Below, piece after piece: positions 30,337-39,017 of a stretch of 39,017 nucleotides of DNA. The stretch's first letter is position 1; each line of letters begins with the position of its first letter. A model generated the notes under the pieces. The model was not told the origin of the DNA. It worked only from the letters and a program-made list of their open reading frames with translations, and did not search any database. The translations under genes and the position numbers were made by a program. Origin of the DNA: a virus; IMG/VR virus record IMGVR_UViG_3300022198_003143, positions 1 to 39,017 of that record. One strand, given 5' to 3'.

Positions 30337-33300
30337 TATTCCACATCCTCTAACTCAGTTTCTGTAATTGTTCCTAATCCTGTAAAGGTTGAACCAAAAC
30401 CTAAGGTAATACCGAAACCCAAAGTGCCTCCTGATGAAGACCGCTTCCTAATCAGCAGACGAAGGGGCTTGACCTTAAGGTTTTCCAAGAAGTCGTAATT
30501 TACTACATTTTCGTTAAATGCGGTTTCCCTGATTGCTGAATTAACTCTTTGAGCATTGAGTAATAACTCAGAGAATTGGTCTTCTAGCCTCTTGGAGTAT
30601 CTTCCAAGTTGGAGAACGAGATTGCCTGTAAGTTTGTGCGTGACTTGAATAACCTTGTATTGGCTTCTTGGGATGTTTTCTCTTCTGATTTCAACTTCAA
30701 TAATATCGCCGGGTTGAATCTGAGAAATGCCTTGGTGTCCAATTTCAACAACAATCTTTTCGTTCAATCTGTTATGAAGTAAGAATAATTCTGTTGCTCT
30801 TTGGTCAACGTCTTGTTGTGAGTTTAATTCTCTTTGGAAGGATTCTAATGTTTTTCTTCCAGACTTTTGAATGGAACGTAAGTCCTTTCTTACGGCTTTG
30901 TGGCTTCTTCCATAAACGACAATTTCGTTGTATCTATCAAATGTTGACTTCTCTTTTCTGAAGTCGAAGATTTGATATTCACCGTAATCTGAAATCAGAA
31001 CACCTGAATATAGAAGAGAGTCAGTTCCTTCTCTAATCTTGAATACACCAGAATCTTCAACGAGAGAGTAATCTTTCTTGGTTAGAATATAATTGATTGC
31101 CGAGAACAAATCAATACCTTGGAAGTTAGGTGCAAGGTAATGAGAGTATGCAATATCAGGAATTTCAAATTGAATTCCGTTATCTTCGAGTAAATCATTG
31201 ATGATATTAGTTGCTTCATTTGCTACTGATACGCCCGCGCCAATCATAGCGCGTGAGTAATCACCTGAAATATCCTTAGGAACAATCATTTCAAATGGTT
31301 GTGTAATTGAAACAATACCTAATAATTTTGTCTTTTCACCGAACTGAAGTTTTTTAGTTGTAGTGCTTGAATTTACAAAATGTTCGGATATTGTTAATTC
31401 TGTTTTTTTATTAGTTTCTCCATCTGACATATAAATGATATTTGAACTATCGGGTAAAAGGTCATCTAAATTAGCAGCATTTCTATAAACGATATGTGAT
31501 TCACTAGAAGATTTGTTATTCAAATCAACTGCCACATACATAGACATTGCTGCTTCTGCTCCACCACTATTGTATAATTGCTGACTTGCAGTAAATGTGG
31601 AGGTTGAAGAAGAAATGTATCTATCTTGTCCACTACTTGCTACATTGAAACCCTTGATATTTGAATAGGTTTTTTCTTCTCCGTTTACCTTGGTATATTT
31701 AGAACTCATTTCATTTAGTTTAATCTCAGGAGTAAATTCATACATACAGGTATGGTTTGGTTGCATAACCCTAAAGTAATCATCAGTTAATTGCTTATCA
31801 GTAATGATAACATGTTTTAGAGTGGTATCATTCGTTTTAACTTCATGAGAAACGACATAAGCAATAGTTTCTGGAATTGAATCATTTAAAGATACATTAT
31901 CTAATGCCTTATAGGCAGGTGTTTCTTGTCCTGCTCCAGACCATTCCTCTAAAGTATATTGGGCCTTCTCGGAAACTAAATAACATCCATCTAATGAATT
32001 TATAAATTGTAAGATATAATTACTGTAATCAAATCCTCCACTCCATCTTGATACCTCTAATTCATATTTCCAGAAACTTCTGTTTCCTACTTTGTTTGTT
32101 ATTTCAGTTTCTGTTTGGGAAGATAGTGAAGTGTCAATTCTAATTCTAGGCTTAAACCCTAAATATGTCCCATCGAGTTCAACTTCAGAATTAGCATTAT
32201 AGCCTTTGTCTGTATATGCAAATAATCCCGGATTTTTACCCAAAGAATAATTATATCCAATAGATATGATGTTTAATTTTTTAGTCCCTGTTAGTATATC
32301 TTGTTCTATTTTCTTAATAGGAGGCAAAACCATTCCCTTAGTGATATTACCTGTCCCATCATCAACATCAAATTTTTCTAACAAAATTGGAAGTAATTGA
32401 TAATCAAATGAATAAATATCATATGCAGAAGAGTTACTTAAAATTTGATAAAAATCAAGAACCTTAGACGGAATAGAATATGTTCCGTCTAAATATATAC
32501 CCAAATCAATCGGATAAACTGTTGCTTTGTAGTTACCAATTAAACCATACAAAGTTGAGCCATATGCTTGATTAAATTGACTAGAAGCACCTCCCCAACC
32601 ATCCTGATAAACAAATGATTTTAACATATGAATAGGTTCATCCCAAAGAATAGAATTTTTAGGTCCATGCCCTGTTAATGTAGTGTATTGTGTATTTTGA
32701 ACAACCCAAATTCTTCCATTATAATATGTTGATTTTCCCGGCTGTTTTTTGGCATCTAAAATCAAAGTAACTGTTGTTCCTGAAGGAGTTCCGCTAACAG
32801 TTCCAATAAAGTTTCCTTCATCATCACAAACAAAATCACCATTAGATATTGTTCCTGTTGTAGTAGCAGTTAATGTAATAGTGTTACCTGAAATGCTAGA
32901 AATATCGTCACCGCTATCAACAAAATCATGAACTAACAAAGGAGTTTTTGGCATTATTCTTTTAGTGGAGGGTAGGTTTTCTGGGTCAATTTGATTAAAA
33001 TGCCAATCATATACTACTTCAGTTAATCTCATAAGGCCAAATTGAATGTCATCGGGTATTGTCGTGTTTTCTAAAATTGGCAAACTTACATAATCATTAT
33101 CAATATTAGATAGTGAAGTGGTTTTAGATGCATTAATATCAGAGTTAGAAGTGTATTCTGTAAGTCTTTCTTTCTTTTTGAGAATCAAACTATAGTTTGT
33201 CAAGTCTCTTCCAAAGATATTATCTTTTCTTGTTCCGCTATATGGCTCTAAATCAGTATTAGCAAATAAGAACATCCTTGATACCTTTGTGTCAAACTGT

Positions 33301-36300
33301 TCAAGTAAGTCTTTTGTTCGATAAGGGGAATATACACCATTCATATCTGATTTAAAGATAATATCTTGTGTTCCATTCTGCTCTAAGAAAATTTCATCAA
33401 AGAATCTAGAACCCGAAGCAGGTAAAATACCTTTAGTTTCAAATAACCATTGATAATTATACGTCGAAGTCCCTGTTTTTCCTACCCCTGTTGTAGCAAC
33501 AACTGAAGACGTAAAGCCCGGATTTAAACGATAGGCTTCACCATAATACTTAATAGAACTAGGATTTTCTGAATAATAATCTAAATCGTAATCGTCAGAC
33601 CAATCAGCAATTGTGCTAGAATATTTTTCAACTCTACCAAACTCTAAATTCATAATTCTATAATATGGAGAACCAAATTTGACATTATAATTCTCTTCAT
33701 ATGAAGAACCAGAAAAAAAGGTTACAGGGTTAAAAGTAGTCAAATGATTATTAGTTGCACTATCAATAGTAAATGGATGTAATAAACTAATTGCTTTTCC
33801 ACCATGCAAATGTGCTCCATTAACTAAAGACATAGAATATATTGGATGTTCTTTTTCAGCGTATGTTGCTTGTTTATCTTCTAAAACTTGCAGTTGCCCA
33901 GAAGAAAATGTAGCCTTTCTATCAATATAGACAACAGAAACATTTGAAGAATTAGTCACCTGATAAACAAATTTTCCAATAAATACACCATCAACATATA
34001 ATGGTTCATTATAAATTAATGCTGTTGTTGTAGAACAGGTAAAATACTTAGAGTTAGTAGTTGCTGAAACGGAACCTCTATTGCTGAAAGAAGAATCTGT
34101 GGTATTACTATATTGATAATCAACTCGGCCTAAAGTCAAAGGTAAATATGGAGCCAACTCAATAATAGAATATGTCTCTTCATTTTTAATACCCAATACC
34201 TCAAAATCAATAAGAGTATTTACAGTATCAAATGTTTCAGCCGATGTGCTAGTTCCTTTAAGTTTTGTTTGGAATTCTAAATCCGAAAGAATCTCATCCG
34301 GTTCAAAGATAGGATAGCCTAAAGCATTAGCATTATCATCAGAAGAAGAACCAATTAGAGATTCACCATCAGAACCATTAGACTGTAATTTAGTCCCACC
34401 TTCAAAATAAATACCTTTACCTGCTGCTCCGTTAAGGGAAGAAACAGTTTGGGATAGATTTGCGTTTGAAGAGAGAGCCTTGTTCAAAATATAATTTTTA
34501 TCTCTAGCAACATAAAGTCCAACAGATGATGCTCCTTCAACTAACGACTTAGGGTAATCTTCAAGAGTTACTGTCGGGTATGTGTAGGAATCAACAATGC
34601 CTACATAAGCGATGGAATTATTTGCAAACTTAACAAAAACAATATCGCCAGAAACAAAAGAAAAACCGCTAGAAGAAACATCGAAGGTTTTAGAATTTCC
34701 AACTATTGAATTGGTAGTATCAACAGTTTTTGTAGTATCTGTTAGTTTATTATAGAAAGACCTAGAACTGTAAATAATGTCTCTAGAGAATAATTTGTTA
34801 GTATTAACAATTGGGGAAAGTAACTTTCTAAAATTGTTTCTGCCCTTAACAGTAGCCATTGTTTGTCCATTTTCTTTAAAACTCTCAAAGGATTCCACCA
34901 CCCCATCAAACCTTTCAATGAAAATGATATACTTCCCTGAAACATATTTTAGCATTTCGCCGTGGTATGAATCACCTGAAAAAGATAGCGTTAAAGTCTG
35001 TTGAACTTTATTTGAATCACTAACGTTAGCGTAAATAAATCCGAAGTTGTTAGACATAAATCTAATGAATATTTTGCTATCTCGACTTTCAATGATAGGG
35101 AAAGTAGTGAGTAATGTTCCTTTACTTTGACTGTAAGCACGACGATATAAACTACCTGTCAATAAAGAAAAATTAGTAAAGGTATTGGTAAATTCACTTT
35201 CTGTTTCTAATCTACTGTAATTTGAAACATCAATGCTACCAGCACTTGTTGATGTAACGATTAGTAACCTACCATTTAATTTAACAACGTCATTAGTTGC
35301 AATCAAATCGTTAATAGGGTAATCAGAAGTAAAAATATATCTCCTAAAGGCAGAAATATAATTAGATACTTCCGCCTGTAATTCAAACCATTCATCAATT
35401 GTTCCTGTGTGAACCATGTGGCGGATTCGGTATGGTTCATCTTCACTAATCTTCTTTGGATAAATCCTTTTATTATCAATTGCAGTTGATTCTGCAAAAC
35501 CGGACCTGCTTTCAACCGAGTCTTCAATTTCAGTCTCAAAAACACCTTGCATTAGATTACAATAGTCTGGAGAATAATCATAATGAACGTATCGAGTCGG
35601 ACCTCTTAATGTCGTAACAGTAGCATTATCTGAGGTTTCTCTTCTGGCGTTGTAAAAAACATCTTCATAGTCAGTATAATCTGCCGAGGGAAGAACGTAG
35701 GTTTCCTGTGCAACCGGAGTTGCCGCGATATCTCCCTCTCTGTTTAAATCAGTTAGGGTCACGTTAAGTGAATACAGACTATAATCTACGATTTTATTTG
35801 AATAATCTTGCTCTGTTAAGAATGTGGTAGTTAAGGTGTTTGGTGTAATGCTAGCACCACTTGAAGTATATCCAACTGCCGCGTAATATTTCGTGTTATG
35901 GTTTAATTCACCACTCTTATCTAAGCCATTAAGGAAATAGAAAAGAGGACGAGCACAAACTAAATTATCTCGTAATCCTTCTTTAAGACCACAAGATACA
36001 GCAATCGCCGTGTTCATATTTGTTCCTTTAAATAGCATAAATTTTACATTTTTATTTACTTGGTTTCCCAATTTTGGAGTAAATTCAAATGCATCACCAT
36101 CAACATCTTCTGTTAAAAACTCAGTAATCCTAGCAAAATGGTGCATGTTTTCATTATCAGAATGAATAAGAACAAAGTAATAATCGTTAGCATCTAAACC
36201 ATTCAATTGAATACCTACATCATCTGCACTATCATAGCAACGGATTTTGAAGCCTTCTGTATTGGCTTGATTTGAATACTCAGTAAGCAATCCGGTGCTT

Positions 36301-36470
36301 GCCTTAATTTCACTAAAGGTAGCATTTTGAGAATCATCGGAATGAATAACAGTAAAGAATCGTCCTGTTCCTGTTGATTGAGTAGTGAGTTTTGCATTGG
36401 TGGGACAGTTTGTATTAAATACAGAAGAAACGCTAGTTTCTCCTTTGTTAAAAACTCTAAGAGTTGACAT
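30333..36470 (-). CDS. Large tail hub / tail-tip protein, 2045 aa
   Basis: The longest gene in the window. The C-terminal ~250 residues resemble the tail-hub (gp27/Tal-like) fold: FDRYNEIVVYGR, then a helix QDVDQRATELFLLHNRLNEK and QPGDIIEVEI followed by YKVIQVTHKL. The N-terminal ~300 residues have FTVIHSDDSQ...FVLIHSDNEN repeats of beta-sandwich type. The middle ~1400 residues are Ser/Thr/Tyr/Asn-rich strands without clear domains, probably a host-contact or distal tail part. It lies between the LamG-like protein and the small fibre adaptor. Virion tail location is confident; the exact hub role is inferred. Confidence 0.8.
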   Translation of the reverse strand: MSTLRVFNKGETSVSSVFNTNCPTNAKLTTQSTGTGRFFTVIHSDDSQNATFSEIKASTGLLTEYSNQANTEGFKIRCYDSADDVGIQLNGLDANDYYFVLIHSDNENMHHFARITEFLTEDVDGDAFEFTPKLGNQVNKNVKFMLFKGTNMNTAIAVSCGLKEGLRDNLVCARPLFYFLNGLDKSGELNHNTKYYAAVGYTSSGASITPNTLTTTFLTEQDYSNKIVDYSLYSLNVTLTDLNREGDIAATPVAQETYVLPSADYTDYEDVFYNARRETSDNATVTTLRGPTRYVHYDYSPDYCNLMQGVFETEIEDSVESRSGFAESTAIDNKRIYPKKISEDEPYRIRHMVHTGTIDEWFELQAEVSNYISAFRRYIFTSDYPINDLIATNDVVKLNGRLLIVTSTSAGSIDVSNYSRLETESEFTNTFTNFSLLTGSLYRRAYSQSKGTLLTTFPIIESRDSKIFIRFMSNNFGFIYANVSDSNKVQQTLTLSFSGDSYHGEMLKYVSGKYIIFIERFDGVVESFESFKENGQTMATVKGRNNFRKLLSPIVNTNKLFSRDIIYSSRSFYNKLTDTTKTVDTTNSIVGNSKTFDVSSSGFSFVSGDIVFVKFANNSIAYVGIVDSYTYPTVTLEDYPKSLVEGASSVGLYVARDKNYILNKALSSNANLSQTVSSLNGAAGKGIYFEGGTKLQSNGSDGESLIGSSSDDNANALGYPIFEPDEILSDLEFQTKLKGTSTSAETFDTVNTLIDFEVLGIKNEETYSIIELAPYLPLTLGRVDYQYSNTTDSSFSNRGSVSATTNSKYFTCSTTTALIYNEPLYVDGVFIGKFVYQVTNSSNVSVVYIDRKATFSSGQLQVLEDKQATYAEKEHPIYSMSLVNGAHLHGGKAISLLHPFTIDSATNNHLTTFNPVTFFSGSSYEENYNVKFGSPYYRIMNLEFGRVEKYSSTIADWSDDYDLDYYSENPSSIKYYGEAYRLNPGFTSSVVATTGVGKTGTSTYNYQWLFETKGILPASGSRFFDEIFLEQNGTQDIIFKSDMNGVYSPYRTKDLLEQFDTKVSRMFLFANTDLEPYSGTRKDNIFGRDLTNYSLILKKKERLTEYTSNSDINASKTTSLSNIDNDYVSLPILENTTIPDDIQFGLMRLTEVVYDWHFNQIDPENLPSTKRIMPKTPLLVHDFVDSGDDISSISGNTITLTATTTGTISNGDFVCDDEGNFIGTVSGTPSGTTVTLILDAKKQPGKSTYYNGRIWVVQNTQYTTLTGHGPKNSILWDEPIHMLKSFVYQDGWGGASSQFNQAYGSTLYGLIGNYKATVYPIDLGIYLDGTYSIPSKVLDFYQILSNSSAYDIYSFDYQLLPILLEKFDVDDGTGNITKGMVLPPIKKIEQDILTGTKKLNIISIGYNYSLGKNPGLFAYTDKGYNANSEVELDGTYLGFKPRIRIDTSLSSQTETEITNKVGNRSFWKYELEVSRWSGGFDYSNYILQFINSLDGCYLVSEKAQYTLEEWSGAGQETPAYKALDNVSLNDSIPETIAYVVSHEVKTNDTTLKHVIITDKQLTDDYFRVMQPNHTCMYEFTPEIKLNEMSSKYTKVNGEEKTYSNIKGFNVASSGQDRYISSSTSTFTASQQLYNSGGAEAAMSMYVAVDLNNKSSSESHIVYRNAANLDDLLPDSSNIIYMSDGETNKKTELTISEHFVNSSTTTKKLQFGEKTKLLGIVSITQPFEMIVPKDISGDYSRAMIGAGVSVANEATNIINDLLEDNGIQFEIPDIAYSHYLAPNFQGIDLFSAINYILTKKDYSLVEDSGVFKIREGTDSLLYSGVLISDYGEYQIFDFRKEKSTFDRYNEIVVYGRSHKAVRKDLRSIQKSGRKTLESFQRELNSQQDVDQRATELFLLHNRLNEKIVVEIGHQGISQIQPGDIIEVEIRRENIPRSQYKVIQVTHKLTGNLVLQLGRYSKRLEDQFSELLLNAQRVNSAIRETAFNENVVNYDFLENLKVKPLRLLIRKRSSSGGTLGFGITLGFGSTFTGLGTITETELEDVEY

Positions 36471-37564
36471 TAGTTATCCACCTCCTCAAATCTCAAATAA
36501 AGAAGAGCATTGTTTAAATTAGGCATCAAGTTAGAATAACTTTGAAAGGTATCCTTTTTAACATTTGAAATAGACAATTCATGTAATTCTCCCATGAATT
36601 GTTCATTTGCTAATGCTGAATTGTCTCCCCTTGAGCCGGTATTATTGGCCCCGATATAAAAGTCTTCTTGGTCAAACGCAAAAGTTCCTGAATTAGAATG
36701 TGTATCTTGCAATACTTGAAGACCATTTAGGTATAAAGTGATAGTATTGAGAGTTTTTGAATATGTTACTGCAATGTGATAAAAGGAGTTGATATACGAA
36801 GGTTCGCGGTAAGCCTCAAGAAACAGGTCGGTATTGTTGCTTAAGCCTTCCGAATATGGCGTCGTTAGACTAACCGTGAGGCCCGATAATCCTGAGATGG
36901 TCCCAACAGGCACGAAGTTGAATCCGTCGCGTATATACACGGTCTGAGCGTTAGCATGGAGGCGAGAAGCGGAGTCCACATCAAACGACGACACCGGAGC
37001 GGTAAAGTCACCGTTCACTTGAGTAATTTTATCATATTGGAGTTTTCCTAATTTATTGAACCCTGAAAGGTCTGAACCAGAATAGTCAAACTGTTGGTCT
37101 AAGTTAGAAGTAATGACAGCACCGCTAGTAAAGGTTTCAGTTGTTCCACCAATGGTCATTTCAACTTGAATTTTATATTCAGCAGGTTTATTCTCATTGT
37201 GTAGTGTGCTGTTCACTAAATAGATTTTTAAAGAAGTGCTATAAAACAAACACATTTTATGAACAAGGCGATTTCCAATATTTAGATATTTGTTGCTTTG
37301 ATAATTCCCTGCAATTCTTGAATCAAATCCCGGCATAATTTTCTTTGAATCTCTAATAACGGGAAGTGAACCACCTGTTGATAATCGGCAATATCCATTT
37401 ACATCATAAGGTGTAACAATTGCTTCAAAAGTAAAAGAACCTTCATGGTCCCAAATACCGTAATCTGTTGTTGCTACGTTGCTACCGTAGTCAATTTTGA
37501 CGTATGCGTTACACATAACAGGAAAAACAAGAGAACGCTGTTTTCCTACCAAAACGTCATACAT
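36470..37564 (-). CDS. LamG/concanavalin-like domain tail protein
   Basis: A 364-residue protein. The C-terminal ~140 residues read as a LamG-like jelly roll: SFYHIAVTYSKTLNTITLYL, NGLQVLQDTHS, DFYIGANN and a closing GELHELSISNV. The N-terminal region has GSFTFEAIVTPYD, also of the same fold type, so the domain may span most of the protein with an insertion. Such domains bind sugars in many tail proteins. GAGGTG precedes the ATG; its stop overlaps the next ATG by one base (TAATG). Confidence 0.82.
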   Translation of the reverse strand: MYDVLVGKQRSLVFPVMCNAYVKIDYGSNVATTDYGIWDHEGSFTFEAIVTPYDVNGYCRLSTGGSLPVIRDSKKIMPGFDSRIAGNYQSNKYLNIGNRLVHKMCLFYSTSLKIYLVNSTLHNENKPAEYKIQVEMTIGGTTETFTSGAVITSNLDQQFDYSGSDLSGFNKLGKLQYDKITQVNGDFTAPVSSFDVDSASRLHANAQTVYIRDGFNFVPVGTISGLSGLTVSLTTPYSEGLSNNTDLFLEAYREPSYINSFYHIAVTYSKTLNTITLYLNGLQVLQDTHSNSGTFAFDQEDFYIGANNTGSRGDNSALANEQFMGELHELSISNVKKDTFQSYSNLMPNLNNALLYLRFEEVDN

Positions 37565-37573
37565 TCAATCACC

Positions 37574-38188
37574 TCAAGGTGCTAATGATGCAACTTCAAA
37601 CTCTAGGCTAAATTCAATTTCAACAGTTTCTCCTGCAAGCGTTGTTGAGAATGACCTAACAAAACCCTCTAAACCCGGACTACTTTCTGATGTTGGGAAA
37701 TTGTTAGAAGCCGGAACACCTTCGTTATCATAAGTGTCTGGGTTGCCTCTTGCGCGAAAAGTCCAAGGAATCAACCTTTCAGTAACTTCAGTATATGACT
37801 CATTCACTTTAGATGGAATTAGAATAACTAGTTCCTTAATTGCTTGATTTACTGCCAGACCTGTCGAATCAACAGAAGAATGGATTAATTGAGCAATTTC
37901 CTGTGGGGTCATAGTTACGTTTAAATTATTTCCCAAGTGGTCTTCTCTTTGAATGCTAGTTTCAACAATGAATCCGCTAAGTGAAATGTTCTTTGTAGCC
38001 ATACCCAAATCGAGAGCGGCGGTCAATGATTCACCTGTTGCTAATCCTGAAAGAGGGATTGGAAAAGATGGAATAGTCTTAGATGTGGAAATGCTTACAC
38101 TATTTACTCTTAGGGGAATAGTGTTAATGGTAGCACCATCGCCTTCATCATGTTTTCCTGTTTTAAGATAAACGTAATAGTCAGGCAT
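37574..38188 (-). CDS. Tail protein, distal-tail or baseplate candidate
   Basis: A 204-residue beta-rich protein following the tape measure gene, the place of distal tail or baseplate proteins in siphoviruses and myoviruses. Segments include MPDYYVYLKTGKHDE, TIPLRVNSVSISTSK, KNISLSGFIVETS and a C-terminal SFSTTLAGETVEIEFSLEFE. No catalytic motif. GAGGTGAT precedes the ATG. The assignment rests on gene order and composition, not on a recognised family. Confidence 0.68.
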   Translation of the reverse strand: MPDYYVYLKTGKHDEGDGATINTIPLRVNSVSISTSKTIPSFPIPLSGLATGESLTAALDLGMATKNISLSGFIVETSIQREDHLGNNLNVTMTPQEIAQLIHSSVDSTGLAVNQAIKELVILIPSKVNESYTEVTERLIPWTFRARGNPDTYDNEGVPASNNFPTSESSPGLEGFVRSFSTTLAGETVEIEFSLEFEVASLAP

Positions 38189-38192
38189 AAAA

Positions 38193-39017
38193 TCACCTCA
38201 TAGTGCTTGAAGAATTTCTTCTGTTAATTTTGCTGCTAATCATGCCGCCAAGTTTTTCAGCAATTCTTCGCAGTTCAGCATCAGATGTGTCCTTGGCGTG
38301 GATTGTGATGTTGAAGTTATTAGTTACACCACCTGTCATTTTGCTAGTTTGGTTGTTGGTATATACCTTTGAACCTGTTGGTAGCGAAACCAACTCAGGG
38401 CCTCTTTCTCCAACTAAGGTCATTGATTCGTTTCCTCGAACAATACCTCCGGTTTCCCTTTTTCCAAATACCCTCTTAAATACTCCTACCAATCCAGCAA
38501 CTATAACGATTCCGAGCATAACAGGTAGTGCGTATAATGCAGCAACCTGTAATAGTGCAACAGCAACCATTTTAACACCAATTATTACTGAATATGCTAC
38601 CAATGCTCTCCAAAGTATATCATAAAGAGCGTCAGTATATATTGGATTTGAAAGTAGTTCTGGTATTGATTTAATAGTTGCCACAAGCAATTCAAAGCCA
38701 ACCAATAAAGCAATTTTAAGAGTTTCTATTAATATGTCATTTACCGATTCTAAAATGCTACGCAAATAGTCCATAGCCGCTTCCAAATCTCCGCTCATCA
38801 ATGCGCTAAATAATCCAACTATGTCACCAATGCCTGAAGCAATTAATGCAATAATTCCTCCTATTCTTTCCATTATATCACTAAAATCTAATTGTTCACT
38901 CATTTGTTTAATTACCCCAATAGCAGCAATAATACCAATAGCAACAAACATACCCATAATGATATACTTTTGAAGTAATTGGAAGACGCCTTTAGTGAAA
39001 TTAGCAAATCCTAGCAT
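38193..39017 (-). CDS. Tail tape measure protein, C-terminal part
   Basis: The window shows the last ~274 residues of a tape measure protein, which sets tail length and helps DNA entry. There are several hydrophobic helices (IIMGMFVAIGIIAAIGVI, IIALIASGIGDIVGLF, VAYSVIIGVKMVAVALLQVA, VMLGIVIVAGLVGVF). Then follows the diagnostic C-terminal motif GGIVRGNESMTLVGERGPEL with LPTGSKVY, and a final coiled polar tail. The ATG at the right edge is probably internal, so the gene continues outside. Confidence 0.9.
   Translation of the reverse strand: MLGFANFTKGVFQLLQKYIIMGMFVAIGIIAAIGVIKQMSEQLDFSDIMERIGGIIALIASGIGDIVGLFSALMSGDLEAAMDYLRSILESVNDILIETLKIALLVGFELLVATIKSIPELLSNPIYTDALYDILWRALVAYSVIIGVKMVAVALLQVAALYALPVMLGIVIVAGLVGVFKRVFGKRETGGIVRGNESMTLVGERGPELVSLPTGSKVYTNNQTSKMTGGVTNNFNITIHAKDTSDAELRRIAEKLGGMISSKINRRNSSSTMR

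Noticed and set aside
32749-32931. Short + strand frames inside the large hub and fibre genes.
   Set aside because: They are opposite to confident - strand genes and show Val/Ser/Pro-rich composition typical of reverse-strand readings of Thr/Asn-rich genes.

Overview
The window looks like part of the genome of a tailed virus (Caudoviricetes) of a marine archaeon. It most resembles the magroviruses of Marine Group II / Poseidoniales; that assignment comes from gene content as I remember it, not from a search. On the + strand lies a dense replication and nucleotide module whose parts are archaeal in type: TFB, histone fold, ATP-dependent DNA ligase, RFC-type clamp loader, PCNA-type clamp, family-B polymerase, AEP primase and XPF/ERCC4 nuclease. 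On the - strand lies a tail module (tape measure, hub, fibres). Ribosome-binding sites of the GAGGTGAT / AAGGAGG type precede most genes. Starts and stops mostly overlap (ATGA, TGATG, GTGA, TTGA), so the + strand probably forms one or a few long operons.

Layout of the + strand: 1-2368, 3'-part of a B12-dependent ribonucleotide reductase, a dCMP-deaminase-like protein and small proteins. 2373-4798, an unknown 361-aa protein, TFB and two Zn-binding proteins. 4799-6768, an E1/ThiF-like protein and a JAMM/MPN+ protease flanking a zinc mini-protein and a SANT/Myb-like DNA-binding protein. 7145-9724, GroES and GroEL of the bacterial type with mini-proteins between them and a DnaJ-type zinc protein after them. 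9724-13741, DNA ligase, a histone-fold fusion, a degenerate LAGLIDADG protein and hypotheticals. 13741-21869, AAA+ loader subunit, RFC small subunit, SSB/RPA-like protein, RecA-like ATPase, PCNA, and a family-B polymerase split into two genes with two small genes in the gap. 21871-27434, Cas4-like nuclease, primase, XPF nuclease, AAA+ helicase-like protein, DEDD exonuclease and small proteins, closed by a strong hairpin/T8 terminator.

Layout of the - strand (read from 39017 down to 27503): C-terminal part of the tape measure protein, a tail protein, a LamG-like protein, a 2045-aa tail hub/fibre protein, a small tail protein, a repeat-containing fibre, and a beta-propeller-like protein that may be the receptor-binding tip. 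The two modules converge at about 27.45 kb. Head genes, portal and terminase are not in the window. I saw no tRNA, rRNA, CRISPR array, insertion sequence or integrase, and there is no gene-free stretch longer than about 80 bases.

Most worth following up: the E1-like plus JAMM pair, the polymerase split between catalytic motifs B and C, the histone-fold fusion, the bacterial-type GroEL/GroES pair in an archaeal-type virus, and a LAGLIDADG protein that has lost its catalytic acid.
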